Assembly: GCA_963850535.1 (NCBI GenBank)
Contig: CAWKMC010000044.1
Span: 1-64,000, forward strand
DNA length: 64,000 nucleotides
Direction of reading: 5' to 3'
Origin: JAMXLO01 sp963850535
GTDB taxonomy: Bacteria > Pseudomonadota > Alphaproteobacteria > Acetobacterales > Acetobacteraceae
Both the position numbers and the translations under genes were made by a program. This document shows, one piece after another, positions 19,072-30,578 of this stretch. Under the pieces are notes generated by a model. It was not told the DNA's origin, made no database searches, and saw nothing but the letters and a program-made list of their open reading frames with translations. How positions within the stretch are numbered: position 1 is the first letter of the stretch; each line of letters begins with the position of its first letter.

Positions 19072-21784
19072 CTATCGAACAGCAGGCCCGCCGCGGCGCG
19101 TGTAGAACCACCAGGTCAGGCCGATACAGCTGACGTAGAAGCCAAGGAAGGCGTACAGCGCCAGCTCCGGACCACCCGTTGCAGCGATCGATGACCCAAA
19201 GCTCTTGGGGATGAAGAACGCTCCAAATGCCGCGATCGCCGAGGTGAAGCCGATGATGGCCGCCGCCTCCTTGTCCGACTGCCTGACAAGGTCGGCGCCG
19301 GCCAGTCCGGGTTCCAGCCGTGCGACCTCCTTGCGCATGATCGCCGGGATCATCTGGAACGTGGATGCATTGCCCACGCCGCTGGCCGCGAACAGGAACA
19401 GGAAGCTGGCGAAGAACACCGGGAAGCCGAGTGGCTGATCCTTCATGCCGATGGCGTAGAGGATCGCCGAGGTGCCAAGCGCCATGGCGACGAACACGCC
19501 CAGCGTGATGCGTCCGCCGCCGAACCTGTCGCACGGCTTACCAGCGAACGCCCGCGCCGCTGCCCCGACCAGCGGTCCCAGGAAGGCATAGGACAGCGCA
19601 TTCACCGACGGGAACAGGATCTTCGACAGCAGCGGGAACGCCGCGGAGAAGCCGATGAACGAACCGAAGGTGCCGGTGTACAGCCAGCACATGATCCAGT
19701 TGTGCATCCGCCGGAAGATCACCGACTGGTCGGTGAACGAGGCCTTCATCGTCGCGATGTCGTCCATGCCGAACCAGGCCGCCGAAGGCGCTGGCAACGA
19801 TGAACGGCACGAAGACGAAGCCGGCGTTCTGCAGCCACAGCGATGTCTTCACGCTGCCAACGGTCGCCACCTGCGGTGCACCGCCCAGCCAGCCGAATAC
19901 GCCCGCGGTGATCGCCAGCGGCACGACGAACTGCACGACGCTGACGCCCAGGTTGCCCAGACCGGCGTTCATGGCCAGCGCGTTGCCTTTCTCGGCCTTC
20001 GGGAAGAAGAACGAGATATTGGCCATCGATGACGCAAAGTTGCCGCCGCCCAGGCCGCATAGCAGTGCAAGGCCCAGGAAGATCCAGTACGGCGTCACGG
20101 GGTTCTGCACCGCGAGCCCCATGCCGATGGCGGGGAGCAGCAGCGACCACGTTGTCAGCGTCGTCCACAGCCGACCGCCAAAGATCGCCGGCATGAACCC
20201 GTAGAAGACACGAAGCGTGGCGCCCGACAGGCCGGGCAGTGCGGCCAGCCAGAACAGCTGCTCGGTCGAGAACGCAAAGCCCACCGACGGCAGCTTGGCA
20301 ACGACGACGGACCACACCATCCACACCGAGAAGGACAGCAGCAGGCACGGCACCGAGACCCACAGGTTCCGTCGCGCAATCGCGCGCCCGGTGCTTTCCC
20401 AGAATGCCGGATCTTCCGGCCGCCAGTCCTGAATTGCGCCGGTTGCGGCCAGCGCACCCGCCTGTGCCGGACCATGGATCGGCTGCATCTCTGGCAGTTC
20501 GGGCAGTGCCCGTGCCGGGATGCCTTGTGCCAACGCTGCCCGCTCCATTTGCCGGATGGCGAAGTGCATCCAGACCAACGCGGTGGAGACCACGGCGAAC
20601 AGCAGCCAGAAGCAGCTCTGCCAAACCCCGGTCAGGTCATTCAGCAAGCCGAACGCGATCGGCAGCACGAAGCCGCCGAGGCCGCCGACCAGCCCGACCA
20701 TGCCGCCCACGGCGCCGACCCGGCCGGGATAGTAGATCGGGATGTGCTTGTACACGGCCGCCTTGCCCAGGCTCATGAAGAAGCCAAGGACGAAGGCGAC
20801 AACCATGAAGCCGAAAACGCCCAGTCTGGTGGAGAAGGTCAGCGGGCCACGGATGCCCTCCACCACGTAGCTGGTCGGCGGATAGGACAGCACGAAGGTG
20901 CAGACCACCGCGGTGAGGAACGACCAGTACATGATGCGACGAGCGCCGAACTTGTCGGACAGGTGGCCGCCATAGGCGCGGAACACGGAAGCCGGGATCG
21001 AGTAGGCCGCGCCGATCATGCCGGCGGTGCGTGATATCCAGGCCATAAACGCCAATCAGGTAGCGCGGCAGCCACAACGCCAATGCGACGAAGCCGCCGA
21101 ACACGAAGAAGTAGTAGAGCGAGAACCGCCAGACCTGGACGTTCTTCAGCGGCTCCAGCATGGCGGCGAGCGATTCCGGCCTTGGCACCAGTCGCACGGC
21201 GCCGCGCCAGGTCAGGATCGTCCTTGGTCAACAGGAAGAACACGACGGCGGTCAGCGCCAGCCCCACCGCCCAGACCAGTGCCACGGTCTGCCAGCCGTA
21301 CGCGACCAGCACGATCGGTGCGGCGAACTTGGTCAGCGCGGCACCGACATTGCCGGCGCCGAAGATGCCCAGCGCGATGCCCTGGCGTTCTCTCGGGAAC
21401 CACTTCGACGACATAGGCAATGCCGACCGAGAACGAGCCGCCGGCAATGCCGACGCCGAGTGCCGCCAGCAGGAAGGTCGGATAGTCATAAGCAAACGTC
21501 AGCAGCGCCGTCATGACGGCGGCGGACAGCATGACCGGCGTGAACACCATGCGGCCGCCGTACTGGTCGGACCACACGCCAAGCGTCAGCCGGATCAGCG
21601 AGCCGGTCAGGATCGGCGTGCCGACCAGCAGACCGAATTGCGTGTCCGACAGTCCCAGGTCCTTCTGGATCTGGATGCCGATGATGGCGAAGATCGTCCA
21701 CACGGCGAAGCACACCGTGAAAGCAAAAGTTGAGAGCCACAGGGCACGGCTCTGGTCGGACGGATTGACCGTTTGTGTGGTCAT
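19072..21784 (-). CDS. narK: NarK1-NarK2 fused nitrate/nitrite transporter (frameshifted)
   Basis: About 900 residues when read across four single-base frame changes (near 21410, 21210, 21040 and 19785). Two complete major facilitator units are joined: the first (to about 20520) begins with LWLSTFAFTVCFAVWTIFAI and carries GGSFSVGIAYV; the second starts ARRNLWVSVPCLLLSFSVWM and has GLGGGNFASSMANISFFFP and GVGNASTFQMIP, the nitrate-signature motifs of the NarK/NasA group. A NarK1-NarK2 fusion is known from Paracoccus, where the first unit does proton-coupled nitrate import and the second nitrate/nitrite exchange. Its start overlaps the stop of the regulator gene. Confidence 0.85.
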
Positions 21785-22569
21785 CCCTCGGTTCCTTTTG
21801 TTGCAAGCGGTTGGATAGGTTCGGCGCCGTCGATCAGCGGATCGAGGATGAAGCGCGCATGGGCGGCGACCGGGTCATCGACAATGACGACTGTCGCCAT
21901 CGATGCGCAGACCATGGCGGGCGATCGCGTCGAGCGTGCGTGAGAACGTTTCGCGGGTCACGCCAAGCTCGGCGGCGATCTGCCGCTTATTGAGCGGCAG
22001 CCGTGCCGGGACGCCCGGCGGCGCACTCTCGTACAGGCGCGAGCAGATAGCAACCGACGCGCTCCTCCGCCGAACGCAACCGGACATTCTTCGCCTGCTT
22101 GACCTGGCGGCGGAATTGCGCCGCCTGGCACGCCAGCACCGCGAGACACAGCGCGTGGTCCTGCGCCACGGCCTGACGGAACGCGTCGGCCTGGATCATC
22201 AGCAGATGCGCCTCGTCCAGCACCCGGGCGCGCAGCAGATAAGGTTGTCGCGTCAGCACGGCCGCCGGTAGCAGCAGATCGATCGCGTAGACGCGTTCGA
22301 TCCGCGTCTCGTCGTTGCCACGGACGCCCAGCAGTTCGACCGAACCGGCGACCAGGATCTGCGCGAACGTCGGCGTCTCGGCCTGCTCGAACAGCATGCT
22401 GCCGGCAGGACTTCGATGCAGCACCGCATGCCCGGCCAGCATGTCCAGCGTGCGTTCGGCCGACCGCCGCCAGCCATGGCGTGTCGCACAGTGCGACGCG
22501 CGGCGACAGCAGACGATTGTCTGCATCGTGCGATGGCGAGGCCAAGGATTGCAGGCTGGCATGTGACAT
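21781..22569 (-). CDS. Crp/Fnr-family regulator of the nitrate respiration block (frameshifted)
   Basis: Read across frames: start at 22569 (MSHASLQSLASPSHDADN), cyclic-nucleotide-binding-type barrel (GSMLFEQAETPTFAQILVAG, GSVELLGV), and a C-terminal winged helix-turn-helix LNKRQIAAELGVTRETFSRT. No N-terminal cysteine cluster like that of Fnr is seen, so it is closer to the Dnr/NnrR type that responds to nitric oxide or to other signals. Frame changes near 22460, 22050 and 21900. It is co-transcribed with narK and divergent from narG, so it most likely controls both; naming it dnr or nnrR would go beyond the evidence. Confidence 0.75.
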
Positions 22570-22576
22570 CAGTCAC
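22563..22576. promoter_or_regulatory. palindrome GTGAC-N4-GTCAC over the regulator start
   Basis: A perfect inverted repeat, GTGACATCAGTCAC, covering the start codon region of the Crp/Fnr-type gene (start at 22569 on the minus strand). It resembles half of the Crp consensus (TGTGA...TCACA). It might serve autoregulation of the regulator and narK; this is inference from position and symmetry. Confidence 0.4.
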
Positions 22577-22607
22577 GGCATTAAGCCCGAAGAATCACCT
22601 CTTTGCT

Positions 22608-22621
22608 TTGATCTGGATCAA
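22608..22621. promoter_or_regulatory. FNR-type box TTGAT-N4-ATCAA
   Basis: The sequence TTGATCTGGATCAA matches the Fnr/Dnr consensus TTGAT-N4-ATCAA exactly. It lies between the divergent regulator-narK pair and narG, 62 bases before the narG start. This fits activation of narGHJI by a Crp/Fnr-type factor at low oxygen, either by the neighbouring regulator or by a separate Fnr. Confidence 0.85.
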
Positions 22622-22683
22622 TGCGGCTTGGGTTGTTCGCCACGATAACTCCGCCTGCTTCCGCGACATCAGGGATTCGAGTG

Positions 22684-25600
22684 ATGAGCCATTTCCTCGA
22701 CCGGCTGACCTTCTTCAGGAAGCAGGTCGACACCTTCGCCGACGGCCACGGCGTCGTCACCGACGAGCCGCGCGCCTGGGAGGACGGCTACCGCAAGCGC
22801 TGGCAGCACGACAAGATCGTGCGCTCCACCCACGGCGTGAACTGCACCGGCTCCTGCTCGTGGAAGATCTACGTCAAGGGCGGCATCGTCACCTGGGAGA
22901 CGCAGCAGACCGACTATCCGCGCACGCGCCCGGATCTGCCGAACCACGAGCCGCGCGGCTGCGCGCGCGGCGCCAGCTACTCCTGGTATCTGTATTCGGC
23001 CAACCGGCGTGAAGCACCCGATGGTGCGCGGCCGCCTGCTCAAGCTGTGGCGCGAGGCGCGCGCGACGCTGCACGCCCGTCGCGGCCTGGGCCTCGCATC
23101 GTCGAGGACGCCGACGAAGCGCGCGAGCTACACCAGCAAGCGCGGCCTGGGCGGCTTCGTCCGCGCGAACTGGGACGAGGTCAACGAGATCATCGCCGCC
23201 GCCAACGCCTACACGGTCAAGAAGTACGGGCCGGACCGCGTCATCGGCTTCTCGCCGATTCCGGCGATGTCGATGGTCAGCTACGCCGCCGGCGCGCGCT
23301 ACCTGTCGCTGCTCGGCGGCGTGTGCCTGAGCTTCTACGACTGGTATTGCGACCTGCCGCCCGCCAGCCCGATGACCTGGGGCGAGCAGACCGACGTGCC
23401 GGAAAGCGCCGACTGGTACAATGCCGGCTATCCTGATGCTCTGGGGCTCCAACGTGCCGCAGACCCGCACGCCGGACGCGCATTTCTACACCGAGGTCCG
23501 CTACAAGGGCACCAAGAGCGTCGTCGTCTCGCCGGACTATGCCGAGGCGACCAAGTTCGCCGATCTGTGGCTGCATCCCAAGCAGGGCACCGACGCCGCG
23601 CTGGCGATGGCGATGGGCCACGTGATCCTGCGGGAGTTCCACCTCGACCGCACGCGTGCCGTATTTCGAGGACTACGTGCGGCGCTACACCGACCTGCCG
23701 ATGCTGGTGCGCCTGGTGCGCAAGGGCGAGCACTACGTGCCCGAGCGCCTGCTGCGCGCCGCCGACTTCGCCGACGCGCTGGGCGAGGCGAACAACCCGG
23801 ACTGGAAGACGGTGGCGTTCGACGCCGACGGCAAGCCGGTCGCGCCGCTCGGTTCGGTCGGCTTCCGCTGGGGCGAGCAGGGCAAGTGGAACCTGCGAGA
23901 GCAAGGAGAGCGGCGGCGCTGACGTCGCGCTGCGGCTGACGCCTGGCGGCGATGCGCCAGATCGCGCCGGTCGCCTTCCCCTATTTCGGCGGCACCGCGC
24001 CGCACGACTTCATCGCGACCGACCATCGCCGACGTGCTGACGCGCAACGTGCCGGTGCGCAGCGCTGGCGCTGAAGGACGGCGACGACGCTCGGTCGCGA
24101 CCGTGTTCGACCTGATGTGCGCCAACTACGGCCTGGATCGCGGCTTCGGCGGCGACAACGTCGCGTCGGACTACGACGAGGACAAGCCGTTCACGCCCGG
24201 CCTGGGCCGAGCGCGTCACCGGCGTGCCGCGCGCGCATATCATCCACGTCGCGCGCGAGTTCGCCGCCAACGCCGAGAAGACCAACGGCCGCTCGATGGT
24301 GATCCTCGGCGCCGGGCTGAACCACTGGTACCACATGGACATGGCGTACCGCGGCATCATCAACATGCTGGTGCTGTGCGGCTGCATCGGCCAGTCCGGC
24401 GGCGGCTGGTCGCACTATGTCGGGCAGGAGAAGCTGCGGCCGCAGACCGGCTGGCTGCCGGTCGCCTTCGCGCTCGACTGGAACCGCCCGCCGCGGCAGC
24501 ATGAACTGCACCTGGTTCTTCTATGCGCACACCGACCAGTGGCGCTACGAGACGCTGAACGTCGCCGACATGCTGTCGCCGACCGCGCCGCGAGGCGACT
24601 GGTGCGGCAGCGCTGATCGACTACAACGTGCGCGCCGAGCGCATGGGCTGGCTGCCGTCCGCGCCGCAGCTGAAGCAGAACCCGCTGACCATCGCCGCGA
24701 GCGCCAAGGCGGCGGGCATGGAGCCGAAGGACTACGTCGCCCAGGCGCTGTCGAGTCCGGCGACGCTCGAAATGTCCTGCCACGATCCGGACGATCCGGC
24801 GAACTGGCCGCGCAACATGTTCGTCTGGCGCTCCAACCTGCTGGGATCGTCCGGCAAGGGCCACGAGTACTTCCTCAAGCACCTGCTCGGCACCAGCAAC
24901 GGCGTGCTCGGCAAGGATCTCGGCGCCGAGGGCGGCGACAAGCCGCAGGAGGTGGCGTGGCACGACACAGGCGCCCGAGGGAAAACTCGACCTGCTGGTG
25001 ACGCTCGACTTCCGCATGTCCACCACCTGCGTCTATTCCGACATCGTGCTGCCGACGGCGACCTGGTACGAGAAGAACGACCTCAACACCTCCGACATGC
25101 ACCCGTTCATCCATCCGCTGTCGGCGGCGGTGGATCCGGCCTGGGAGGCGCGCACCGACTGGGACATCTACAAGGGCATCGCCAAGGCGTTCTCCGACAT
25201 CGCGCCCGAGGTGCTGGGCGTCGAGACCGACGTCGTGCTGACGCCGATCCTGCACGACACCGCCGGCGAGCTGGCGCAGCCGTTACGACGTGAAGGACTG
25301 GAAGCGCGGCGAGATCGACCCCGTGCCCGGCCGCACCATGCCGAACGTCGCGGTCGTCGAGCGCGACTATCCCGAACCTGTATGCGCGCTTCACGCTCGA
25401 TCGGGCCGCTGCTGGAGAAGACTGGGCAACGGCGGCAAGGGCATCGGCTGGAACACGCAGCATGAGATCGAGTTCCTGCGCGCCTGAACGGCACCGCGGC
25501 CGAACGGCCAGCCGAAGCTGGAGACCGACATCGACGCCATCGAGGCAATCCTGAGCCTGGCGCCCGAGACCAACGGCGAAGTCGCGGTGAAGGCGTGGGA

Positions 25601-26430
25601 GGCGCTGGGCAAGGTCACCGGCCGCGAGCACGCCCACCTGGCGCGTGCCGAAGGAGGACGAGAAGATCCGCTTCCGCGACATCGTCGCGCAGCCGCGCAA
25701 GATCATCTCCTCGCCGACGTGGTCCGGCATCGAGAGCGAAAAGGTCTGCTACAACGCCGGCTACACCAACGTGCACGAGCTGATCCCCTGGCGCACGCTG
25801 ACCGGGCGCCAGCAGCTCTACCAGGACCATCTGTGGATGCGCGCGTTCGGTGAGGCGTTCGTTACCTGGCGGCCGCCGGTCGACACCAAGGCGACTCGCG
25901 CCGGTGCAGGGCAAGCACGGCAACGGCAACCCGGAGATCGCGCTGAACTTCATCACCCCGCACCAGAAATGGGGCATCCACAGCACCTACACCGACAACC
26001 TGCTGATGCTGACGCTAAACCGCGGCGGCCCGGTGCATCTGGATCAGCGAGACGGACGCGCGCACGCGTCGGCATCGCCGACAACGACTGGGTCGAGGCC
26101 TACAACGCCAACGGCGCACTGGTCGCGCGCGCGGTGGTGTCGCAGCGGGTCAATCCCGGCATGGCGCATGATGTATCACGCGCAGGAGAAGATCGTGAAC
26201 GTGCCGGGCAGCGAGGTCACCGGCCAGCGCGGCGGCATCCACAACTCGGTGACGCGCGTCGTGCTGAAGCCGACGCACATGATCGGCGGCTACGCGCAGC
26301 AATCCTATGGCTTCAACTACTACGGCACCGTCGGCTCCAACCGCGACGAGTTCATCGTCATCCGCCGCATGAACAAGGTCGACTGGCTGGATGGAACCAC
26401 GCCGATCAGCCGCAGAAGGAGACCGTGTGA
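22684..26430 (+). CDS. narG: respiratory nitrate reductase, alpha subunit (many frameshifts)
   Basis: Molybdenum bis-MGD catalytic subunit that reduces nitrate to nitrite on the cytoplasmic side of the membrane. About 1245 residues across frames, normal length. The N-terminal [4Fe-4S] ligands are seen in HGVNCTGSCSW (His, Cys, Cys) and RGCARGASYSW. Further conserved stretches include GFSPIPAMSMVSYAAGARYL, WGEQTDVPESADWYNAGY, GWLPSAPQL, YSDIVLPTATWYEKNDLNTS and NPGM plus MMYHAQEKIVNVPGSE. About two dozen single-base corrections, mostly extra bases, are needed (for example near 23012, 23433, 23655, 25287, 25376, 25424, 26040). Residues between breaks match the E. coli protein closely, which argues for sequence error. 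Stop overlaps narH start. Confidence 0.92.
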
Positions 26431-27959
26431 TGAAGATCCGCGCCCAGATCGCGATGGTGCTGAACCTCGACAAGTGCATCGGCTGCCACACCTGCTCGGT
26501 CACCTGCAAGAACGTCTGGACCAGCCGCGAGGGCGTCGAATACGCCTGGTTCAACAACGTCGAGACCAAGCCCGGCATCGGCTATCCGAAGGACTGGGAG
26601 AACCAGAAGCGCTGGAACGGCGGCTGGGTGCGCCGCAAGGACGGCAACATCGAGCCGCGGATCGGCGCCAAGTGGCGCGTGCTGGCCAAGATCTTCGCCA
26701 ATCCCGACCTGCCGGAGATCGACGACTACTACGAGCCGTTCACCTTCGACTACGAGCACCTGCAGACCGCGCCCGAAGTCGAAGGCGATGCCGACGGCGC
26801 GTCCGCGTTCGCTGGTCACCGGCGAGCGGATGGAGAAGATCCAGTGGGGGCCGAACTGGGAGGAGATCCTCGGCGGCGAATTCGCCAAGCGCTCGCAAGG
26901 ACAGCAATTTCGAAGGCGTGCAGAAGGAAATCTACGGCGCGTTCGAAAACACCTTCATGATGTATCTGCCGCGGCTGTGCGAACACTGCCTGAACCCGAC
27001 CTGCGCGGCCGCCTGCCCTTCCGGCGCGATCTACAAGCGCGAGGAGGACGGCATCGTCCTGATCGACCAGGACAAGTGCCGCGGCTGGCGCATGTGCGTC
27101 TCCGGCTGTCCCTACAAGAAGATCTACTACAACTGGTCGTCCGGCAAATCGGAGAAGTGCACCTTCTGCTATCCCGCGCATCGAGGCCGGGCTGCCGACC
27201 GTGTGCTCGGAAACCTGCGTCGGCCGCATCCGCTATCTCGGCGTGGTCCTGTACGACGCCGACCGGATCGCAGGAAGCCGCTTCCGTGCCGGACGAGGGC
27301 GATCTGTACGAGGCGCAGCTGAAGGTCTTCCTCGACCCGTTCGACCCGAACGTGCAGGCGCAGGCGCGCGCCGACGGCATCTCCGAAGCATGGCTGGAGG
27401 CCGCGAAGCGATCGCCGGTCTGGAAGATGGCGATGGACTGGAAGATCGCCTTCCCGCTGCATCCCGAATACCGCACGCTGCCGATGGTCTGGTACGTGCC
27501 GCCGCTGTCGCCCGATCCAGGCGGCCGCCGCAAAGGGCGATCTCGGCGAGATCGGCGGCATGCCGGACGTGAAGTCGCTGCGCATCCCGGTGCAGTACCT
27601 GGCCAACCTGCTGACCGCCGGCCGCACCGAGCCGGTCGAGCTGCGCGCTGGAGCGGATGCTGGCGATGCGCGCGCTACATGCGCGCCAAGACAGTTGACG
27701 GCGTCATCGTCGACGGCATCGCCGAGCGCGTCGGCCTGTCCGGCAACGACATCGAGGAGATGTATCAGCCTGATGGCGATCGCCAACTACGAGGACCGCT
27801 TCGTCATCCCCACCGCGCATCGCGAGACCGGCGAGGATGCCTATCAGCTGCGCGGCTCCTGCGGCTTCTCGTTCGGCGACGGCTGCTCAGGCAAGACCGG
27901 CTTCAACCTGTTTGGCGCAAAGAAGCCGCGAGCAAAGACGCCCGATGGAGGTGGAGTGA
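26430..27959 (+). CDS. narH: respiratory nitrate reductase, beta subunit (frameshifted)
   Basis: Iron-sulfur electron transfer subunit carrying four clusters. The cysteine groups are all present: CIGCHTCSVTCKNVW near the N-terminus, CEHCLNPTCAAACP, CRGWRMCVSGCPYKKIYYNW and CTFCYP...CSETCVGRIRYLG. The tryptophan in CRGWRMC is the hallmark of the [3Fe-4S] centre in this family. The C-terminal part reads GLSGNDIEEMYQ, LMAIANYEDRFVIPTAHRE. Around nine indels, near 26783, 26897, 27178, 27271, 27521, 27640 and others. It overlaps narG and narJ by ATGA junctions, so the three subunit genes are coupled. Confidence 0.92.
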
Positions 27960-28647
27960 TGGCCCGCACCTATCGCGCACTCGGCGCACTGCTGTCCTAT
28001 CCGACCGAGGCGTTGCAGGCGGCGACTGGCGAGATCGCGGCGGTGCTGGCGGACGAAGGGCATCGTTGCCGCGCCACAGCACGACCGGCCATCGGCGCAC
28101 TGCTGGCCGAACTCGCCACCACCGACATCTACGAACTGCAGGAACGCTATTTCGCGCTGTTCGATCGCAGCCGCGACCCTGTCGCTGCATCTGTTCGAGC
28201 ATGTGCATGGCGAAAGCCGTGACCGCGGCCAGGCGATGGCCGATCTGATCGCGCTCTACGACGGCCATGGCTTGGAGATGACGGCAGGCGAATTGCCCGA
28301 CTTCCTGCCGCTGTTCCTGGAATTTCTTTCGCTGCTGCCGGACACCGAGGCGCGCGCGATGTTGGCCGAACCTGCTGGCATTCTTCGTGCACTGGCCGAC
28401 CGGCTGGCCGCACGCGACACGGCCTATGCCACGGTTATGGAAGCGCTGGCCGGACTGGCCCAGGCGCCGGCGGTCGGTCGATCCGAGATCCCGGACGAAG
28501 ACCCAGACGACCTCGTCGCGCTGGATGCCGCCTGGGAGGAAGCCGCGGTCCGTTTCGGCACCCGGCGAGATGACGGATGGATGCAGCACCGACCGGCTGC
28601 GGACGCGGCTGCGTGCGTCCGCGCGCGATGCCAGGGCAGCAGCCTGA
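27959..28647 (+). CDS. narJ: nitrate reductase assembly chaperone NarJ (frameshifted)
   Basis: Cytoplasmic chaperone (TorD/NarJ type) needed to insert the molybdenum cofactor into NarG. Starts MARTYRALGALLSYPTEALQ; the family signature follows across a break near 28182 as LSLHLFEHVHGESRDRGQAM, with ELPDFLPLFLEFLSLLP after it. About 228 residues, normal. Two single-base extras (near 28182 and 28561) are needed, the second restoring the ending with stop at 28647. Position between narH and narI is the classical one. Confidence 0.9.
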
Positions 28648-28659
28648 GGAGACACGACG

Positions 28660-29377
28660 ATGTGGCTGAACAATGCCCTGTATCGGCTGGTATCCCTACG
28701 TGGCGCTGACCGTCTTCCTGCTCGGCAGCCTGCTGCGGTTCGACCATTCGCAATACACCTGGCGCACGGGCTCGAGCCAGTTGCTGCGCCGCCGGCAACT
28801 GCTGTGGGGCTCGAACCTGTTCCATGTCGGCATCCTGGCAATCTTCGCCGGTCACTTCGTGGGACTGCTGACGCCGGTCGCGATCTTCGAAGCACTCGGC
28901 ATCAGCCACACCTTCAAGCAGCTTCTGGCGATGATATTCGGCGGCATGGCCGGCGTGGCCTGCTGGGTCGGCATCGCGCTGCTCGCACACCGGCGCCTGT
29001 TCGATGCGCGCATCCGCGCCACGTCGAGCTTCGGCGATATCGCCATCCTGCTGCTGCTGTGGGTGCAATTGACGCTCGGGCTGCTGACCATCCCGGTTTC
29101 GGCGCAGCATCTCGACGGCACCGAGATGGTGAAGTTCATGAACTGGGCACAGGGCATCGTGACACTGCATCCCGGCGCCGCGGCTCTGATCGCCGACGTC
29201 AGCCCGATCTTCAAGCTGCACCTGTTCCTGGGCATGACGATCTTCCTGGTGTTTCCGTTCACCCGGCTGGTGCACGTGTGGAGCGCGCCGATCTGGTACT
29301 TGGGCCGCACAGGCTATCAGGTGGTGCGCACCCGACGCCCGACCGTGGTATCGCATGTCACCAGCGGAGACGACTGA
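28660..29377 (+). CDS. narI: respiratory nitrate reductase, gamma subunit (frameshifted near start)
   Basis: Membrane di-haem cytochrome b subunit that takes electrons from quinol. Five hydrophobic segments are visible, with GWYPYVALTVFLLGSLLRF first, then GSNLFHVGILAIFAGHFVGL (haem-binding histidines), and FLGMTIFLVFPFTRLVHVWS containing the C-terminal histidine. One extra base near 28685 separates the natural N-terminus MWLNNALY from the rest. About 238 residues. Start ATG at 28660, preceded by a GAGGAGA ribosome site. Confidence 0.92.
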
Positions 29378-29380
29378 ACC

Positions 29381-30204
29381 ATGCGCACAGTGACACTGCG
29401 CAGCGACCCTGCGCCAACGGTCGCGGTCAATGACGCGATCATCGCCAGCACCGACATCGCACGCGAGGTGCAGAACCACGCTGGCGCGACGCCGCACCAG
29501 GCCTGGCAGGACGCGACGCGCGCGCTTGTGGTCCGCGAATTGCTGTTGCAGCGAGCGCGGGCGCTTGAACGTGGTCGCGCAGCCGCTGTCGAAGGACGGC
29601 GCCGCGCGAGACGGACGAAGAGGCGCTGATCAGCGCACTGCTGGCAGCCGAAGTGACCACGCCCAAGGCGGACGAGGAGGCGTGCCGCCGCTATTACCAG
29701 GCCAACCTGAAGCGGTTCCGCAGCCCGGACCTGTTCGAGCCGCTGCACATCCTGTTCAAGGCATCACGCGACGATGCGACCGCGTTCGAGCAGGCAGTCG
29801 CCCGTGCAGAGGCCGTGCTGGCCGAAGTGAAGGCCTCGCCAGATCGCTTCGAGAGTTTCGCAACTGCGTTGTCGGATTGCCCGTCTGCCGGCGAGGGCGG
29901 GCGGCTCGGTCAGATCGCGCTCGGCGAAACCACGCCCGAATTCGAGACTGCGCTGAATACGCTGGACGATGGTCAAATCTGCTTCGAGCCCGTGTTGACT
30001 CGCTACGGGGTCCATATCGTCAAGCTGCAACGCAAGGTCGCGGGCGAGGTGCTGCCGTTCGAGCAGGTCCATGATCGTATCGCCGCCTACCTGGAGGAAA
30101 ACGCCTGGCGTCGTGCAATGGCGCAATACGTCATGTTGTTGGCTGGCCCGGCGTGCATCACCGGGTTCGACATGCCGGCTGCCACATCACCCTTGGTCCA
30201 ATAG
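29381..30204 (+). CDS. parvulin-type peptidylprolyl isomerase of the nar operon (frameshifted)
   Basis: About 274 residues; starts 3 bases after narI. An N-terminal SurA-like helical part (VNDAIIASTDIAREVQNHAG, WQDATRALVVRELLLQRA) is followed by the parvulin domain (PDLFEPLHILFKA...FATALSDCPSAGEGGRLGQI, then YGVHIVKLQRKVAGEVLPFEQV). Two extra bases near 29570 and 29609 break the frame between the two parts. Such NifM/PpiC-like genes occur at the end of nar operons in several bacteria and are assumed to help fold or mature nitrate reductase. No signal peptide is seen, so a cytoplasmic role is more likely. Confidence 0.82.
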
Positions 30205-30214
30205 GACAAGCGCA

Positions 30215-30523
30215 ATGCTGGGTCAGATCCTCCAGGCGTTGACTGACGCGGATAGTGCCGAAGCCGTGCTGGCCCAGGTGGGCTCACAGGAAATCCGTCA
30301 ACGTGTCGAGCGCGCCGCGGCAGCGCAGAGCGTGTCGGTTGGCAGCATGGTTGCGCACAAGGTTCGGCATCTCGTGGATCACGGTGGCGAAGACGTCTGG
30401 CTAGACGCGATCGGTGCGATGTCCGGCTCGCTGCAGCCCGGCGTGGCCGCGCTCGAACGGCTCCTGAGCCGCGCCTTCCCCAGCGAACGCCGACCGCTGA
30501 TTTCCCGCAAGAAACAAATTTAA
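30215..30523 (+). CDS. small conserved-looking protein at the end of the nar operon
   Basis: 102 residues, starting MLGQILQALTDADSAEAVLA, predicted mostly helical, with a middle QSVSVGSMVAHKVRHLVDHG and a basic end SERRPLISRKKQI. It begins 11 bases after the parvulin gene with an AGGA ribosome site, so it belongs to the same transcript. I do not recognise the family. It is notable that it is unbroken in the middle of a frameshift-rich block. Helper role for nitrate reductase is only a guess from position. Confidence 0.6.
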   Translation: MLGQILQALTDADSAEAVLAQVGSQEIRQRVERAAAAQSVSVGSMVAHKVRHLVDHGGEDVWLDAIGAMSGSLQPGVAALERLLSRAFPSERRPLISRKKQI

Positions 30524-30578
30524 CACCAACCCCCGCGGTGCCGGCATAGACTGGGCGCAGACCGGGGGGAGAAGCGCC

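Noticed and set aside
18408..19133. Plus-strand ORF of 241 residues
   Set aside because: No motif, and it overlaps the better supported signal-peptide gene at 18711 in part of its length and the narK end.
22684..26430. Programmed frameshifting as an explanation for narG
   Set aside because: Two dozen sites in one gene without slippery heptamers cannot be programmed; the same is seen in unrelated neighbours.
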